A stretch of 7,852 bases of DNA from Clostridiaceae bacterium (GCA_028697435.1 JAQVFD010000086.1:1-7852), one strand, 5' to 3'. Numbered from the stretch's first letter, positions 1-7,277 are shown. Numbers and translations are program-made. Notes: generated from the sequence alone by a model not told the origin.

Positions 1-818
1 GGACAAGCATATTGGGGGGGGATGAACAGGGGGGGATTGCTGCGATATTGGAAGCAATAAAATACATAAAAGAGGATAACATACCGCACGGTGATAATGA
101 GGTAGCTTTCACAATTTGCGAAGAAGACGGAATGTTCGGTGCAAAAAACATGGACTACAGCTGGTTGAAATCAAAGATCGCCTATGTATTGGACAGCAGC
201 GGAGACATTGGAAAAGTGATAGTGCGGGCACCGGCACAGATTAAGATTCACACTGAAATAATAGGAAAAGCAACTCATGCAGGGATTGCTCCTGAGATGG
301 GAATCAGTGCAATACAGGTTGCCGCAAGAGCTATTGAAAAAATGAAGCTTCTACGTATAGATGAAGAGACAACCGCGAATATAGGTATAATAAACGGTGG
401 AAGCGCTACCAATATAGTATGCGATAAAGTAAAAATCTCTATGGAAGCAAGAAGCCTTAATAGAAGCAAGGTTGAAGCCCAGGCGAATCATATGCTGGAG
501 TGTATAGACAGTGCATGTATCGAATATGGTGCTATGCACGAAACTCAACAATATCTTAGTTATCCTGAGTTCAATATTTCAAAGGACTCAGAAGCCATAA
601 AGCTTGTGACTTCCGCACTTAAGAGATTAGGCATCGAAGCGGGCTTTGAATCAACCGGAGGTGGAAGTGACACTAATATTATGAGTGAAAAAGGCATTCA
701 AGCGGTAACATTGGCAATAGGAATGACAAATGTACATACCACTTCCGAAAGCATAGCTATTAGCGATATGGATAAAACAGCAGAATTAGTCGCATCATTA
801 ATACAAGAGGCTCATTAG
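1..818 (+). CDS. M20-family metallopeptidase, PepT-like (3' part; 5' end outside window)
   Basis: Zinc-dependent exopeptidase of the M20 family, closest by eye to the peptidase T / YqjE group of cytoplasmic tripeptidases. The frame is open to the left edge, with the first whole codon at base 3. The TTG at 12 lies inside the family's conserved metal-binding loop, so it is not a start. Visible active-site elements are: the loop LGGDEQGG, whose Asp (21-23) matches the bridging metal ligand of the usual GADDKAG; the pair EE at 120-125 (general base and metal ligand); Asp at 192-194 in LDSSGD; and His at 735-737 in NVHTTSE, the last metal ligand. The segment KATHAGIAPE belongs to the inserted dimerisation domain. 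The HxD metal motif and N-terminus lie upstream. All expected C-terminal ligands are present, so nothing suggests decay. Exact substrate is unknown; family assignment is secure, subfamily less so. Confidence 0.88.
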   Translation, partial: TSILGGDEQGGIAAILEAIKYIKEDNIPHGDNEVAFTICEEDGMFGAKNMDYSWLKSKIAYVLDSSGDIGKVIVRAPAQIKIHTEIIGKATHAGIAPEMGISAIQVAARAIEKMKLLRIDEETTANIGIINGGSATNIVCDKVKISMEARSLNRSKVEAQANHMLECIDSACIEYGAMHETQQYLSYPEFNISKDSEAIKLVTSALKRLGIEAGFESTGGGSDTNIMSEKGIQAVTLAIGMTNVHTTSESIAISDMDKTAELVASLIQEAH

Positions 819-830
819 AGCCTCTTGTTT
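804..830. terminator. Intrinsic terminator shared by convergent M20 peptidase gene and pckA
   Basis: A perfect 10-bp stem (804-813 with 818-827) and a 4-nt ATTA loop are followed on the plus strand by TTT and, a little further on, by a T7 run. The stem starts inside the last codons of the peptidase gene and contains its TAG stop. The minus-strand side has only a short, interrupted T-rich tail, so it is stronger for the plus strand but probably works both ways, since pckA ends only 10 nt away. Confidence 0.8.
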
Positions 831-837
831 CACAATC

Positions 838-2391
838 TTATTTTTTTGGTCCCGCATTGACAATATCTTCAGATACACCCTTGAATTTCTGGAAGTTTGC
901 GTTGAAATCCTTTGCAAGCTTCAAGGCTGTCTTTTCATATTCCGACTTATCCTGCCATACATTCACCGGCTTCAGAACTTCAGCCGGAACTCCGGGGCAT
1001 TCTACGGGTACAGACAATCCGAATATCGGATCGATATCATATTTGACATTATTCAACTCTCCGCTAATTGCGGCATTTACCATAGCCCTTGTGTAAGACA
1101 GTTTCATACGCTTTCCTACTCCGTAAGAGCCTCCGCTCCATCCGGTATTTACAAGGAAAACTTTCGCATTGTTCTTATCAATCTGCTTACCCAGAAGTTC
1201 TGCATAAACCTGAGGCTTCATCGGCATAAAGGGTGCACCGAAGCAAGTGGAGAATGTAGCTGTAGGTTCTATTATCCCTCTTTCCGTTCCTGCCAGTTTG
1301 CTTGTGTACCCGGACATGAAATGGTACATTGCCTGCTCTTTTGAAAGCTTTGAGATCGGCGGCAGCACGCCGGTAGCATCAGCTGTAAGGAATACTACTG
1401 TAGAAGGATTGCCTCCTATTCCCTCGGGAACAGCATTATCAATAAAAGTTACGGGATATCCCGCGCGGGTATTCTCGGTAAATTTCTCACTGTCATAGTC
1501 CGGAACTCCTGTCTCAGGGTCCAGTTCCAGATTCTCTACCACCGTACCAAACCTTATGGCATTATATATCTGAGGTTCGTTTTCCTTAGAAAGCTTTATA
1601 CATTTTGCATAACAGCCTCCCTCGAAATTGAACACTCCATCCTCTGTCCAGCCGTGCTCGTCATCTCCTATCAGTCTTCTACCCTTGTCCGCAGACAAAG
1701 TAGTCTTCCCTGTACCCGACAATCCAAAGAACAGTGCCACATCATCATTTTCCCCTATGTTTGCTGAGCAATGCATAGGCATTACTCCCTTCATAGGAAG
1801 TATGAAGTTCATAACGGTAAAAATGGATTTCTTTATCTCTCCGCAGTACATCGAACCGCCTATAATAACAATTTTCTTGGCAAAATTCAGAATTATAAAA
1901 GCTTCGGAATTAACACCGTCAGCTGAACCGGCAGCATGACAGCCCGGTGCGGCTATAACGGTATATTCGGGCTCAAAACCCTCAAGTTCTCCTTCCTTTG
2001 GATTTATAAAAAGATTTTGTGCAAAAAGATTCTGACTTGCATATTCATTTATAACCCTTATGGGCATTCTATGATTATGATCAGCCCCCACAAAACCGTC
2101 AAATACAAAAAGCTCCTTGTCTTTTATGTAACTTTTTATTTTGTTATACAAACTGTCAAATTTCTCATTGCTTATGGGTACATTACCTTTTCCCCAATCT
2201 ACTTTATCGTGTATGCTGGGATCGTCTACTATAAATCTGTCTCCGGGGGACCTGCCGGTATACTTCCCTGTATTGATGCTCAAGGCTCCTGTATCGGTAA
2301 GTTCAGCCCCTTCCTTTTTCAGTGCGATTTCAACAAGCTTACCTACAGTAAGATTACGGTGCACCTTTGCACCAAGATTATCCAAATTCAT
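838..2391 (-). CDS. pckA: Phosphoenolpyruvate carboxykinase (ATP)
   Basis: Cytosolic enzyme interconverting oxaloacetate + ATP and PEP + CO2 + ADP (EC 4.1.1.49), acting in gluconeogenesis or, in some anaerobes, in CO2-fixing PEP carboxylation. The 517-residue protein is in the usual size range and carries the family signatures in order: substrate loop TGRSPGDRF (45-53), YCGEIKKSIF (182-191; K188 aligns with the metal-binding Lys), H207 in MHCSAN, P-loop GLSGTGKT (223-230), LIGDDEHGW (240-248; D244 metal), ENTRAGYP (306-313) and NTGWSGGSYGVGKR (415-428). The start at 2391 is chosen because a GGAGGT ribosome site lies 6 nt upstream. The reading frame continues 30 codons further up, to 2481, but that extension has no ribosome site and is not conserved-looking. 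It is on the same strand as the cob operon, 154 bp after cobQ, with its own probable promoter. Confidence 0.97.
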   Translation of the reverse strand: MNLDNLGAKVHRNLTVGKLVEIALKKEGAELTDTGALSINTGKYTGRSPGDRFIVDDPSIHDKVDWGKGNVPISNEKFDSLYNKIKSYIKDKELFVFDGFVGADHNHRMPIRVINEYASQNLFAQNLFINPKEGELEGFEPEYTVIAAPGCHAAGSADGVNSEAFIILNFAKKIVIIGGSMYCGEIKKSIFTVMNFILPMKGVMPMHCSANIGENDDVALFFGLSGTGKTTLSADKGRRLIGDDEHGWTEDGVFNFEGGCYAKCIKLSKENEPQIYNAIRFGTVVENLELDPETGVPDYDSEKFTENTRAGYPVTFIDNAVPEGIGGNPSTVVFLTADATGVLPPISKLSKEQAMYHFMSGYTSKLAGTERGIIEPTATFSTCFGAPFMPMKPQVYAELLGKQIDKNNAKVFLVNTGWSGGSYGVGKRMKLSYTRAMVNAAISGELNNVKYDIDPIFGLSVPVECPGVPAEVLKPVNVWQDKSEYEKTALKLAKDFNANFQKFKGVSEDIVNAGPKK

Positions 2392-2397
2392 TTCGGC

Positions 2398-2403
2398 ACC
2401 TCC
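2398..2403 (-). promoter_or_regulatory. Ribosome binding site that fixes the pckA start
   Basis: GGAGGT on the minus strand ends 6 nt before the ATG at 2391. It decides against the longer in-frame start at 2481. Confidence 0.85.
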
Positions 2404-2520
2404 AAATATATTACATACAGCTCTGTACCTTGTATTTTTCATTATCACGGAATGTAAAAACTCAAGCACCAAGCTTATCACAAACTCTATTATATATCAT
2501 TATTCGGATTTATGCTATGG

Positions 2521-2549
2521 ATTATATGCTTAAAAATACCTGATCTTAA
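2521..2549 (-). promoter_or_regulatory. Probable sigma-A promoter for pckA
   Basis: On the minus strand, TTAAGA (2544-2549, 4 of 6 matches to TTGACA) is followed after exactly 17 nt by a perfect TATAAT (2521-2526). The -35 box overlaps the cobQ stop codon. The predicted start near 2514 would give a leader of about 120 nt. A second perfect TATAAT occurs at 2489-2494, but its -35 region is poor (TAGCAT), so it is the weaker candidate. Inferred from sequence only. Confidence 0.5.
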
Positions 2550-4063
2550 ATTCCCTTTTCTAATATTTCATATAGTTTATTCATATCAATGTTAGATCGT
2601 ACAATTTCAGCAAGTTTGTCATATTGTTCTTCCTTGTACTTCCAATAATCAGGAGCTGAATTTTCCAGCAAGTCCAACCCCTTTCTCTTCCTTACCATAT
2701 TGAGAAAGCTTCTGGTAAATTCCGAGCTGTCAAATATTCCGTGAAAGTATGTCCCGAATACAGTATGGTCCTTGTTCATCATTCCATCCTGTCCCGATAC
2801 ATTTTTTCCCCCTCTTTCAGACACAGAAATAAAGGATTCTCCAATACCCACGTTCAGTGTTTCCCCCATATGTATCTCATATCCTTTTACCTCAGTTCCG
2901 AATATATTGTCCCTGCCTTGAGAAAGAGTCGTAAATTTATTCTCTCTGAACTCGGTAATGATATCAAGAAGCCCCAAACCTTTTGAATATCCGCTGTCTG
3001 ATTCTACCTTCAATGTATCTGATATTTCTTTCCCAAGCATCTGATAACCGCCGCAAATTCCAATAACAATACTCCCTTTGGAATGACATTTCAGTATTTT
3101 TTTGTCCATTCCTGTTTTTTGAAGTGTCTGCATGTCATGAATAGTGTTCTTTGTACCAGGCAGTATTATTATATCCGGTTGACCAAGTTCCTTGCCGGTC
3201 TCCACAAATCTCAGGGATATATCCTCATGGAGCCTTAATGCGTTAAAGTCAGTATGATTAGACATATAAGGCAGCCTAATTACCGCAATGTCCAGCTCTC
3301 CTCCGCTATCCGCACCTGATTTCAGCCATTCCGAAACACTATCTTCATCCTCTATATTCATACAGAAATAAGGTATTACGCCTAATACAGGAACCTTAAT
3401 AATATCTTCCAGCATCTTAAGCCCCGGTTTTAGTATTTCCAAACTGCCTCTGAATTTATTTATTATTACGCCCTTTACGAGCTTTCTTTCTTCCTCGTCA
3501 AGAAGCAGCATTGTACCTGCCAGTGATGCAAAGACACCGCCTCTGTCTATGTCCCCAACAAGCAGTACAGGAGCCTTGGCAATTCTTGCCATGCCCATGT
3601 TTACAAAATCTTCATTATTAAGGTTTATCTCTGCAGGGCTCCCTGCCCCCTCGATGACAACAATATCACTTCTGTCCTCCAACCTGCGGTAAATGTCCGA
3701 GATTCGCGCCTTAAGTCCCGGCTTGAAGTTAAAATACTCAACGGCATCCATGTCGTCATAAACACTGCCTTCAATTATAACCTGGGACTTTCTGTCTGAA
3801 ACAGGCTTCAAAAGTATAGGGTTCATGCAGGATTCAGGCAGCTTACCGCAGGCTTCCGCCTGCATCACCTGAGCTCTTCCCATTTCATGCCCTTCTAAGG
3901 TTATATATGAATTCAAAGACATGTTTTGCGATTTAAACGGACTTACATCATATCCGTCCTGGGAAAGTATCCTGCAAATTGCAGTACACATCAGGCTTTT
4001 TCCAACAGAAGAAGCAGTACCCTGTATCATAAGGCTTTTTGATTTCAATTCCCTTTTCGCCAT
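2546..4063 (-). CDS. cobQ: Cobyric acid synthase (glutamine-hydrolysing)
   Basis: Amidates side chains b, d, e and g of adenosylcobyrinic acid a,c-diamide using glutamine and ATP to give adenosylcobyric acid (EC 6.3.5.10; also called cbiP). The 505-residue protein has the expected two domains. The N-terminal dethiobiotin-synthetase-like ATPase has its P-loop region at GTASSVGKS (15-23), then KSQNMSLNS (44-52), EGAGSPAEI (138-146) and DIDRGGVFAS (171-180). The C-terminal class I amidotransferase has nucleophile C337 in GICGGYQMLG and H441 in GTYFHGIF. The start at 4063 is preferred: an AAAGGGA ribosome site precedes it, and the P-loop then falls at the usual distance from the N-terminus. A GTG at 4090 would add nine residues but has no ribosome site. 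It is the last gene of the cob operon, 43 nt after cobC, with no clear terminator behind it. Confidence 0.96.
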   Translation of the reverse strand: MAKRELKSKSLMIQGTASSVGKSLMCTAICRILSQDGYDVSPFKSQNMSLNSYITLEGHEMGRAQVMQAEACGKLPESCMNPILLKPVSDRKSQVIIEGSVYDDMDAVEYFNFKPGLKARISDIYRRLEDRSDIVVIEGAGSPAEINLNNEDFVNMGMARIAKAPVLLVGDIDRGGVFASLAGTMLLLDEEERKLVKGVIINKFRGSLEILKPGLKMLEDIIKVPVLGVIPYFCMNIEDEDSVSEWLKSGADSGGELDIAVIRLPYMSNHTDFNALRLHEDISLRFVETGKELGQPDIIILPGTKNTIHDMQTLQKTGMDKKILKCHSKGSIVIGICGGYQMLGKEISDTLKVESDSGYSKGLGLLDIITEFRENKFTTLSQGRDNIFGTEVKGYEIHMGETLNVGIGESFISVSERGGKNVSGQDGMMNKDHTVFGTYFHGIFDSSEFTRSFLNMVRKRKGLDLLENSAPDYWKYKEEQYDKLAEIVRSNIDMNKLYEILEKGI

Positions 4064-4106
4064 GTTAATTCCCTTTCCGCAGTATTGCACCGCACAACGT
4101 AATTAT

Positions 4107-4718
4107 TTACCTTCCCGAGTTGATTCTTCGTATAATACATTGCCCCTTTTCATCAATCTCATAATGGCTGTATCTTCCCTGCTCTGCGGTAAAACTCCAA
4201 AATGCATCTTCGGTAAGGCCCAGAAGCACCATGGGTATTATCTTCATTGTTCCTTGATGGGACACAATCAAAACTCTCTTTCCTCGATATTCCTTAATTA
4301 TGTCCTCAATACTGCTCTTCACCCGAATATATATTTCAAAGAAGCTCTCTCCTCCCGGGGGAGCAGTATTTTTCCAATCGCTTCCCCATTTTTCCAGGAC
4401 TTCCTTGTGATTTTCTTTTAATTCTCTGTGATGGATACCTTCCCATTCTCCAAAGTTAAGCTCTCTCAGCCGGTCATCCCTAATTATTACATCGGGATTA
4501 TATCCGCTTACAATAGAAGCGGTTTCAACTGCCCTGATAAGGCTGCTTGAGATTACAGCATCAAAATGCACATCCTGAAGTATATCGTATAAATCCTCTG
4601 CCTGCATTACTCCCTTTTCACTAAGTCCCACATCTGTCCAACCGTAATATACTCCTGTTATGTTCATTTCTGTTTCCCCATGTCTTACAAGATAAATTTC
4701 AGTTCTGCTGCCCTTCAT
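4107..4718 (-). CDS. cobC: Alpha-ribazole phosphatase (histidine phosphatase superfamily)
   Basis: Removes the 5'-phosphate from alpha-ribazole phosphate or from adenosylcobalamin 5'-phosphate (EC 3.1.3.73), the finishing reaction of nucleotide loop assembly. The 203-residue protein is a typical phosphoglycerate-mutase-like phosphatase: LVRHGET with nucleophile H13, R62 in SSLIRAVETA, acid E86 in LRELNFGEWEG, and second histidine H154 in VSHQGT. The superfamily fold alone does not fix the substrate; the assignment to cobalamin rests on its position between cobS and cobQ. Its ATG overlaps the cobS stop (ATGA), implying translational coupling, and a GGAGGGG ribosome site lies inside the 3' end of cobS. 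Confidence 0.9.
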   Translation of the reverse strand: MKGSRTEIYLVRHGETEMNITGVYYGWTDVGLSEKGVMQAEDLYDILQDVHFDAVISSSLIRAVETASIVSGYNPDVIIRDDRLRELNFGEWEGIHHRELKENHKEVLEKWGSDWKNTAPPGGESFFEIYIRVKSSIEDIIKEYRGKRVLIVSHQGTMKIIPMVLLGLTEDAFWSFTAEQGRYSHYEIDEKGQCIIRRINSGR

Positions 4719-5467
4719 ATGATTCCCCTCCCCACCATAACTGCAGCTATTAATATAAAGGACACCTCCAAAATCTCATTGGCAGCTCCTAAGGTATCCC
4801 CCGTCATTCCTTGCAGCTTTGAATATATAAAACTACGGTACAGGAAGCAAATAACTGTACTTAGTCCAAGGGCAATTATACCCCATATCTGACCAAAGCC
4901 AAGAATTATCACAAACCCGATTGCAGCAGCAAGCACTGTATCTTTCATAGTCTGCTTCTCCAGATAAAGCCCCCCCAGACCCGAACCCGAACGAGCATAG
5001 GTGGAGGTCTTTATTAGTAATACCATAAGCATCCTTGCCGCCACCGGAGACAAAAGCACTGCTCCATATAGTGCTTTTCCGGTCAGCATGGAAAGCAGCG
5101 ACATTCTAATCAGGTAATCGAAAAGAATTGCTATAGTCCCGTTGGTGCCTATCCTGCTGTCCCTCATTATCTCTAGCATTTTTTCCTTGTTCCGTGCCGA
5201 GAAAACACCATCGCAGGTATCCGCAAGACCGTCCACATGAAGGCCTCCGGTAATGGCAGTTCCCGCAATCAGACAGCATATAACGGGGAATACTCCCCCC
5301 AATAGTTTTGATGCAGTAACCAGTATAGTCAGATTAAATGCACCTATAATCAACCCCACTATCGGAAAATAAACAACACCCTTTGCAAAATCCTCTTCAG
5401 TTGCCTTCAAATCCTTGCCTACAGGTATTCTTGTCAAAAATTGCAGGGCAATCAAAAAAATCCTCAT
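4715..5467 (-). CDS. cobS: Adenosylcobinamide-GDP ribazoletransferase (cobalamin synthase)
   Basis: Integral membrane enzyme joining adenosylcobinamide-GDP with alpha-ribazole (or its phosphate) to form adenosylcobalamin (phosphate), EC 2.7.8.26. The 250-residue protein shows the family hallmarks: N-terminal LQFLTRIPV (8-16), the acidic motif GGLHVDGLADTCDG (74-87) expected to bind metal and nucleotide, MRDSRIGTNG (101-110), and GMTGDTLGAANEI (220-232). Several hydrophobic stretches (about 31-51, 57-73, 130-152, 177-210 and 233-246) fit a multi-pass membrane protein. The ribosome site AAGGAGG lies 7 nt before the ATG. It follows cobU by 15 nt and overlaps cobC by 4 nt. Confidence 0.96.
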   Translation of the reverse strand: MRIFLIALQFLTRIPVGKDLKATEEDFAKGVVYFPIVGLIIGAFNLTILVTASKLLGGVFPVICCLIAGTAITGGLHVDGLADTCDGVFSARNKEKMLEIMRDSRIGTNGTIAILFDYLIRMSLLSMLTGKALYGAVLLSPVAARMLMVLLIKTSTYARSGSGLGGLYLEKQTMKDTVLAAAIGFVIILGFGQIWGIIALGLSTVICFLYRSFIYSKLQGMTGDTLGAANEILEVSFILIAAVMVGRGII

Positions 5468-5482
5468 CCTTGGTCCTCCTTA

Positions 5483-6043
5483 TTACTTCAGCCTTAGGGG
5501 GATTCCACATACAGTCATATAAACTTCATCACACCGGGATCCTATGTATTGATTCATCCTTCCCGCTATATCCCTGAATGTTCTGGCTAAAGTATTCTCC
5601 GGCACTATTCCGCTTCCCAGCTCATTAGTGACAAGTATAACGGTTGCTTCCGATTCTCTGATACCGGCCATAAGCTTTTCAATTTCTTTTTCTATTGCGG
5701 CTTCCGCCTTTTCAAAATCCTCACTGAGAAAATCTCTGTCTTCCATACCGGTATACTCCAGTAACAGGTTTGTCACCATCACAGTAATACAGTCGAGAAG
5801 TATCCCTTTATATTGCCGGCCCTTTTCTGATATTACTTTTTCTAAGCCTTTGTACCCTTCAAAGGTATCCCACTCCTGAGGTCTTGATTCCTTATGTTTT
5901 CTAATTCTCAGTTTCATTTCCTCATCAAAGGGTATTGACGTGGCTATATACAAAACATTGCCTTCCAGTTCCTTTGCCAGCTTTTCCGCATAACTGCTCT
6001 TGCCGCTTCGCGCACCGCCTGTTATAAGAATTGCTCTCCCCAT
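5483..6043 (-). CDS. cobU: Adenosylcobinamide kinase / adenosylcobinamide-phosphate guanylyltransferase
   Basis: Bifunctional cytoplasmic enzyme that phosphorylates adenosylcobinamide and then transfers GMP to it, giving adenosylcobinamide-GDP (EC 2.7.1.156 / 2.7.7.62). The 186-residue protein is normal length. It starts with the P-loop GGARSGKS (9-16). H50 in RIRKHKESRPQEW sits at the position of the guanylylated histidine of characterised CobU. VTNELGSGIVPEN and LARTFRDIAGRMNQ follow in the C-terminal third, as in the family. The ribosome site GAGGAG overlaps the cobT stop codon, somewhat far (about 11 nt) from the ATG. It is second gene of the operon, 15 nt from each neighbour. Confidence 0.96.
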   Translation of the reverse strand: MGRAILITGGARSGKSSYAEKLAKELEGNVLYIATSIPFDEEMKLRIRKHKESRPQEWDTFEGYKGLEKVISEKGRQYKGILLDCITVMVTNLLLEYTGMEDRDFLSEDFEKAEAAIEKEIEKLMAGIRESEATVILVTNELGSGIVPENTLARTFRDIAGRMNQYIGSRCDEVYMTVCGIPLRLK

Positions 6044-6058
6044 AGATTATTTATCTCC

Positions 6059-7129
6059 TCATTTTCTCATATCAATTAAAAAATCATCCTTTATTGTAGC
6101 TTCCTCAAAGGTAGCCATATCGGATATGATCACTTCCGCAGCCTCAATTAAATTGAATGCTAAGGGACAGCCGCTGCCCTCTCCCAGCCTCATATTAAGA
6201 TCCAGCATAGGCTTAAGTCCCATTTCATTGATTACAATACGATATCCGGGCTCCTCGGATAAATGAGATGGTATCATGAAATCCTTTACCAGCGGATTAA
6301 TCCTGTATGCCGTTAAGGCAGCCACCGCTGAAATAAAGCCATCTATTACAATAGGCACCCTGTGGTAAGCCGCTCCCAGAAAACACCCTGCCATACCGGC
6401 GATATCAAAACCCCCTACTTTGGAAATCACATCAATGGGATCTTCAGGATCAGGTTTGTTTACTCTTATTGCCCTATCAATCACTGACTTCTTATTGGCA
6501 TAGCCTTCTTCAGTCAGTCCAACACCTTTTCCCACAACTTCTTCCGAACTGCAGCCAAGGAATGCCATTGCAACGGCACTACTGGTACTTGTATTTCCAA
6601 TTCCCATTTCACCGGTCCCAAAGAGGCTGTAACCGTCCTCAACAAGCTGTGAAACCGTTTCAATCCCTGTCTCGATGGCTAATATCGCTTCTTCCCTGCT
6701 CATAGCAGGTCCTATTGCTATATTGGAAGTACTCTTTCGTATTTTTCTGTTTATCAGTCCCGGGTAATCCAAATCACTTCCGACTCCTATATCAACAACT
6801 CTGATATCAGCACCTGCATGCTTTGACAACACGCAAACTCCCGAAACACCCTTCAGCATGCTTAAGGTCATCAGCGAGGTAACTTCTTTAGGTGCGGCAC
6901 TTACCCCTTCTTCAACCACACCATTATCAGACGCCATTATTATTATGACTTTTTTATTAAATTCATTATTCTGTTTTCCGGTTATACCGGAAATCTTTAC
7001 AGCCAGCCCCTCCAGCTTGCCAAGACTGCCAATGGGTTTTATAAGCTTGTCAAGCCTTTCTGCAGCTTCGTTCATACTGTCTTTATATGCAGGTCTGATT
7101 CCTGCCGTTATTTTTTCAATACTACCCAT
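6059..7129 (-). CDS. cobT: Nicotinate-nucleotide--dimethylbenzimidazole phosphoribosyltransferase
   Basis: Transfers ribose phosphate from nicotinate mononucleotide to the lower-ligand base, normally 5,6-dimethylbenzimidazole, to make alpha-ribazole phosphate (EC 2.4.2.21). The 356-residue protein matches the usual length. Motifs: KPIGSLGKLE (31-40), SDNGVVEEGVS (67-77), GTGEMGIGNT (171-180) and GEGSGCPLAF (316-325). E317 falls at the same number as the catalytic base of Salmonella CobT. GGGGAGGT lies just before the ATG. It is the first gene of the operon, about 110 nt after the predicted transcription start and behind a leader terminator. Which base it activates cannot be read from sequence; anaerobes often use benzimidazoles or purines. 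Confidence 0.96.
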   Translation of the reverse strand: MGSIEKITAGIRPAYKDSMNEAAERLDKLIKPIGSLGKLEGLAVKISGITGKQNNEFNKKVIIIMASDNGVVEEGVSAAPKEVTSLMTLSMLKGVSGVCVLSKHAGADIRVVDIGVGSDLDYPGLINRKIRKSTSNIAIGPAMSREEAILAIETGIETVSQLVEDGYSLFGTGEMGIGNTSTSSAVAMAFLGCSSEEVVGKGVGLTEEGYANKKSVIDRAIRVNKPDPEDPIDVISKVGGFDIAGMAGCFLGAAYHRVPIVIDGFISAVAALTAYRINPLVKDFMIPSHLSEEPGYRIVINEMGLKPMLDLNMRLGEGSGCPLAFNLIEAAEVIISDMATFEEATIKDDFLIDMRK

Positions 7130-7162
7130 AACGCACCTCCCCTATAAATATACTATAAAAAG

Positions 7163-7201
7163 AAAATAAAAAAAAGAACCCGGCAGCCGGTGCCAGGATT
7201 C
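7163..7201 (-). terminator. Intrinsic terminator in the leader of the cob operon
   Basis: Read on the minus strand, a GC-rich hairpin occupies 7201-7176. It has a 7-bp stem CCTGGCA/TGCCGGG (one G-U) around a CCGGC loop, extended by GAA/TTC past one bulged base. It runs directly into eight T (A-run 7168-7175) and then a further T-rich stretch. This is a textbook intrinsic terminator pointing toward cobT, with the ATG only about 35 nt beyond. No minus-strand gene lies between it and the terminator at 7683-7711, so it looks like an attenuator rather than the end of an upstream gene. Confidence 0.72.
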
Positions 7202-7238
7202 TCAATAATTTTTTGTATTAGCTGTCACATTATTTAAG
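7201..7238 (-). other. Upstream stem-loop in the cobT leader
   Basis: On the minus strand CTTAAATAAT (7238-7229) can pair with ATTATTGAG (7209-7201), with one bulged A and one G-U pair, around a 19-nt loop. It sits immediately before the terminator hairpin. AU-rich and of modest stability; predicted by eye only. Confidence 0.35.
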
Positions 7239-7247
7239 CAGTTTAAT

Positions 7248-7277
7248 ATTATGATATCAGAGGTATATGCAGGACAA
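7248..7277 (-). promoter_or_regulatory. Possible sigma-A promoter of the cob operon
   Basis: On the minus strand, TTGTCC (7272-7277) and CATAAT (7248-7253, 5 of 6) are separated by 18 nt. Transcription would begin near 7241, giving a leader of about 110 nt that contains the stem-loop and terminator before cobT. It is the best pair I found in the intergenic region, but the -35 box is imperfect. Confidence 0.35.

Noticed and set aside
2456..2477. Hairpin plus T5 on the minus strand between cobQ and pckA as a terminator
   Set aside because: The stem is only 4 bp (5 with a G-U pair) and is separated from the T-run by GAG, so it is too weak to call.
2392..2481. N-terminal extension of pckA starting at 2481
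   Set aside because: The 30 extra codons have no ribosome site and do not resemble the family N-terminus, and a strong GGAGGT sits ahead of the start at 2391.
1936..2533. Plus-strand open frames across pckA and its upstream region
   Set aside because: They are antisense to a clear pckA gene, lack ribosome sites and show no family features.
4064..4090. GTG start for cobQ at 4090
   Set aside because: No ribosome site precedes it, while AAAGGGA precedes the ATG at 4063 and places the P-loop at a normal distance from the N-terminus.
3921..4421. Plus-strand open frame spanning the cobQ/cobC junction
   Set aside because: It is antisense to two well-supported genes, with no ribosome site and no recognisable motif.
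7176..7201. Terminator hairpin acting on the plus strand
   Set aside because: There is no plus-strand gene upstream of it in this region, and the immediate T-tract is on the minus strand only.
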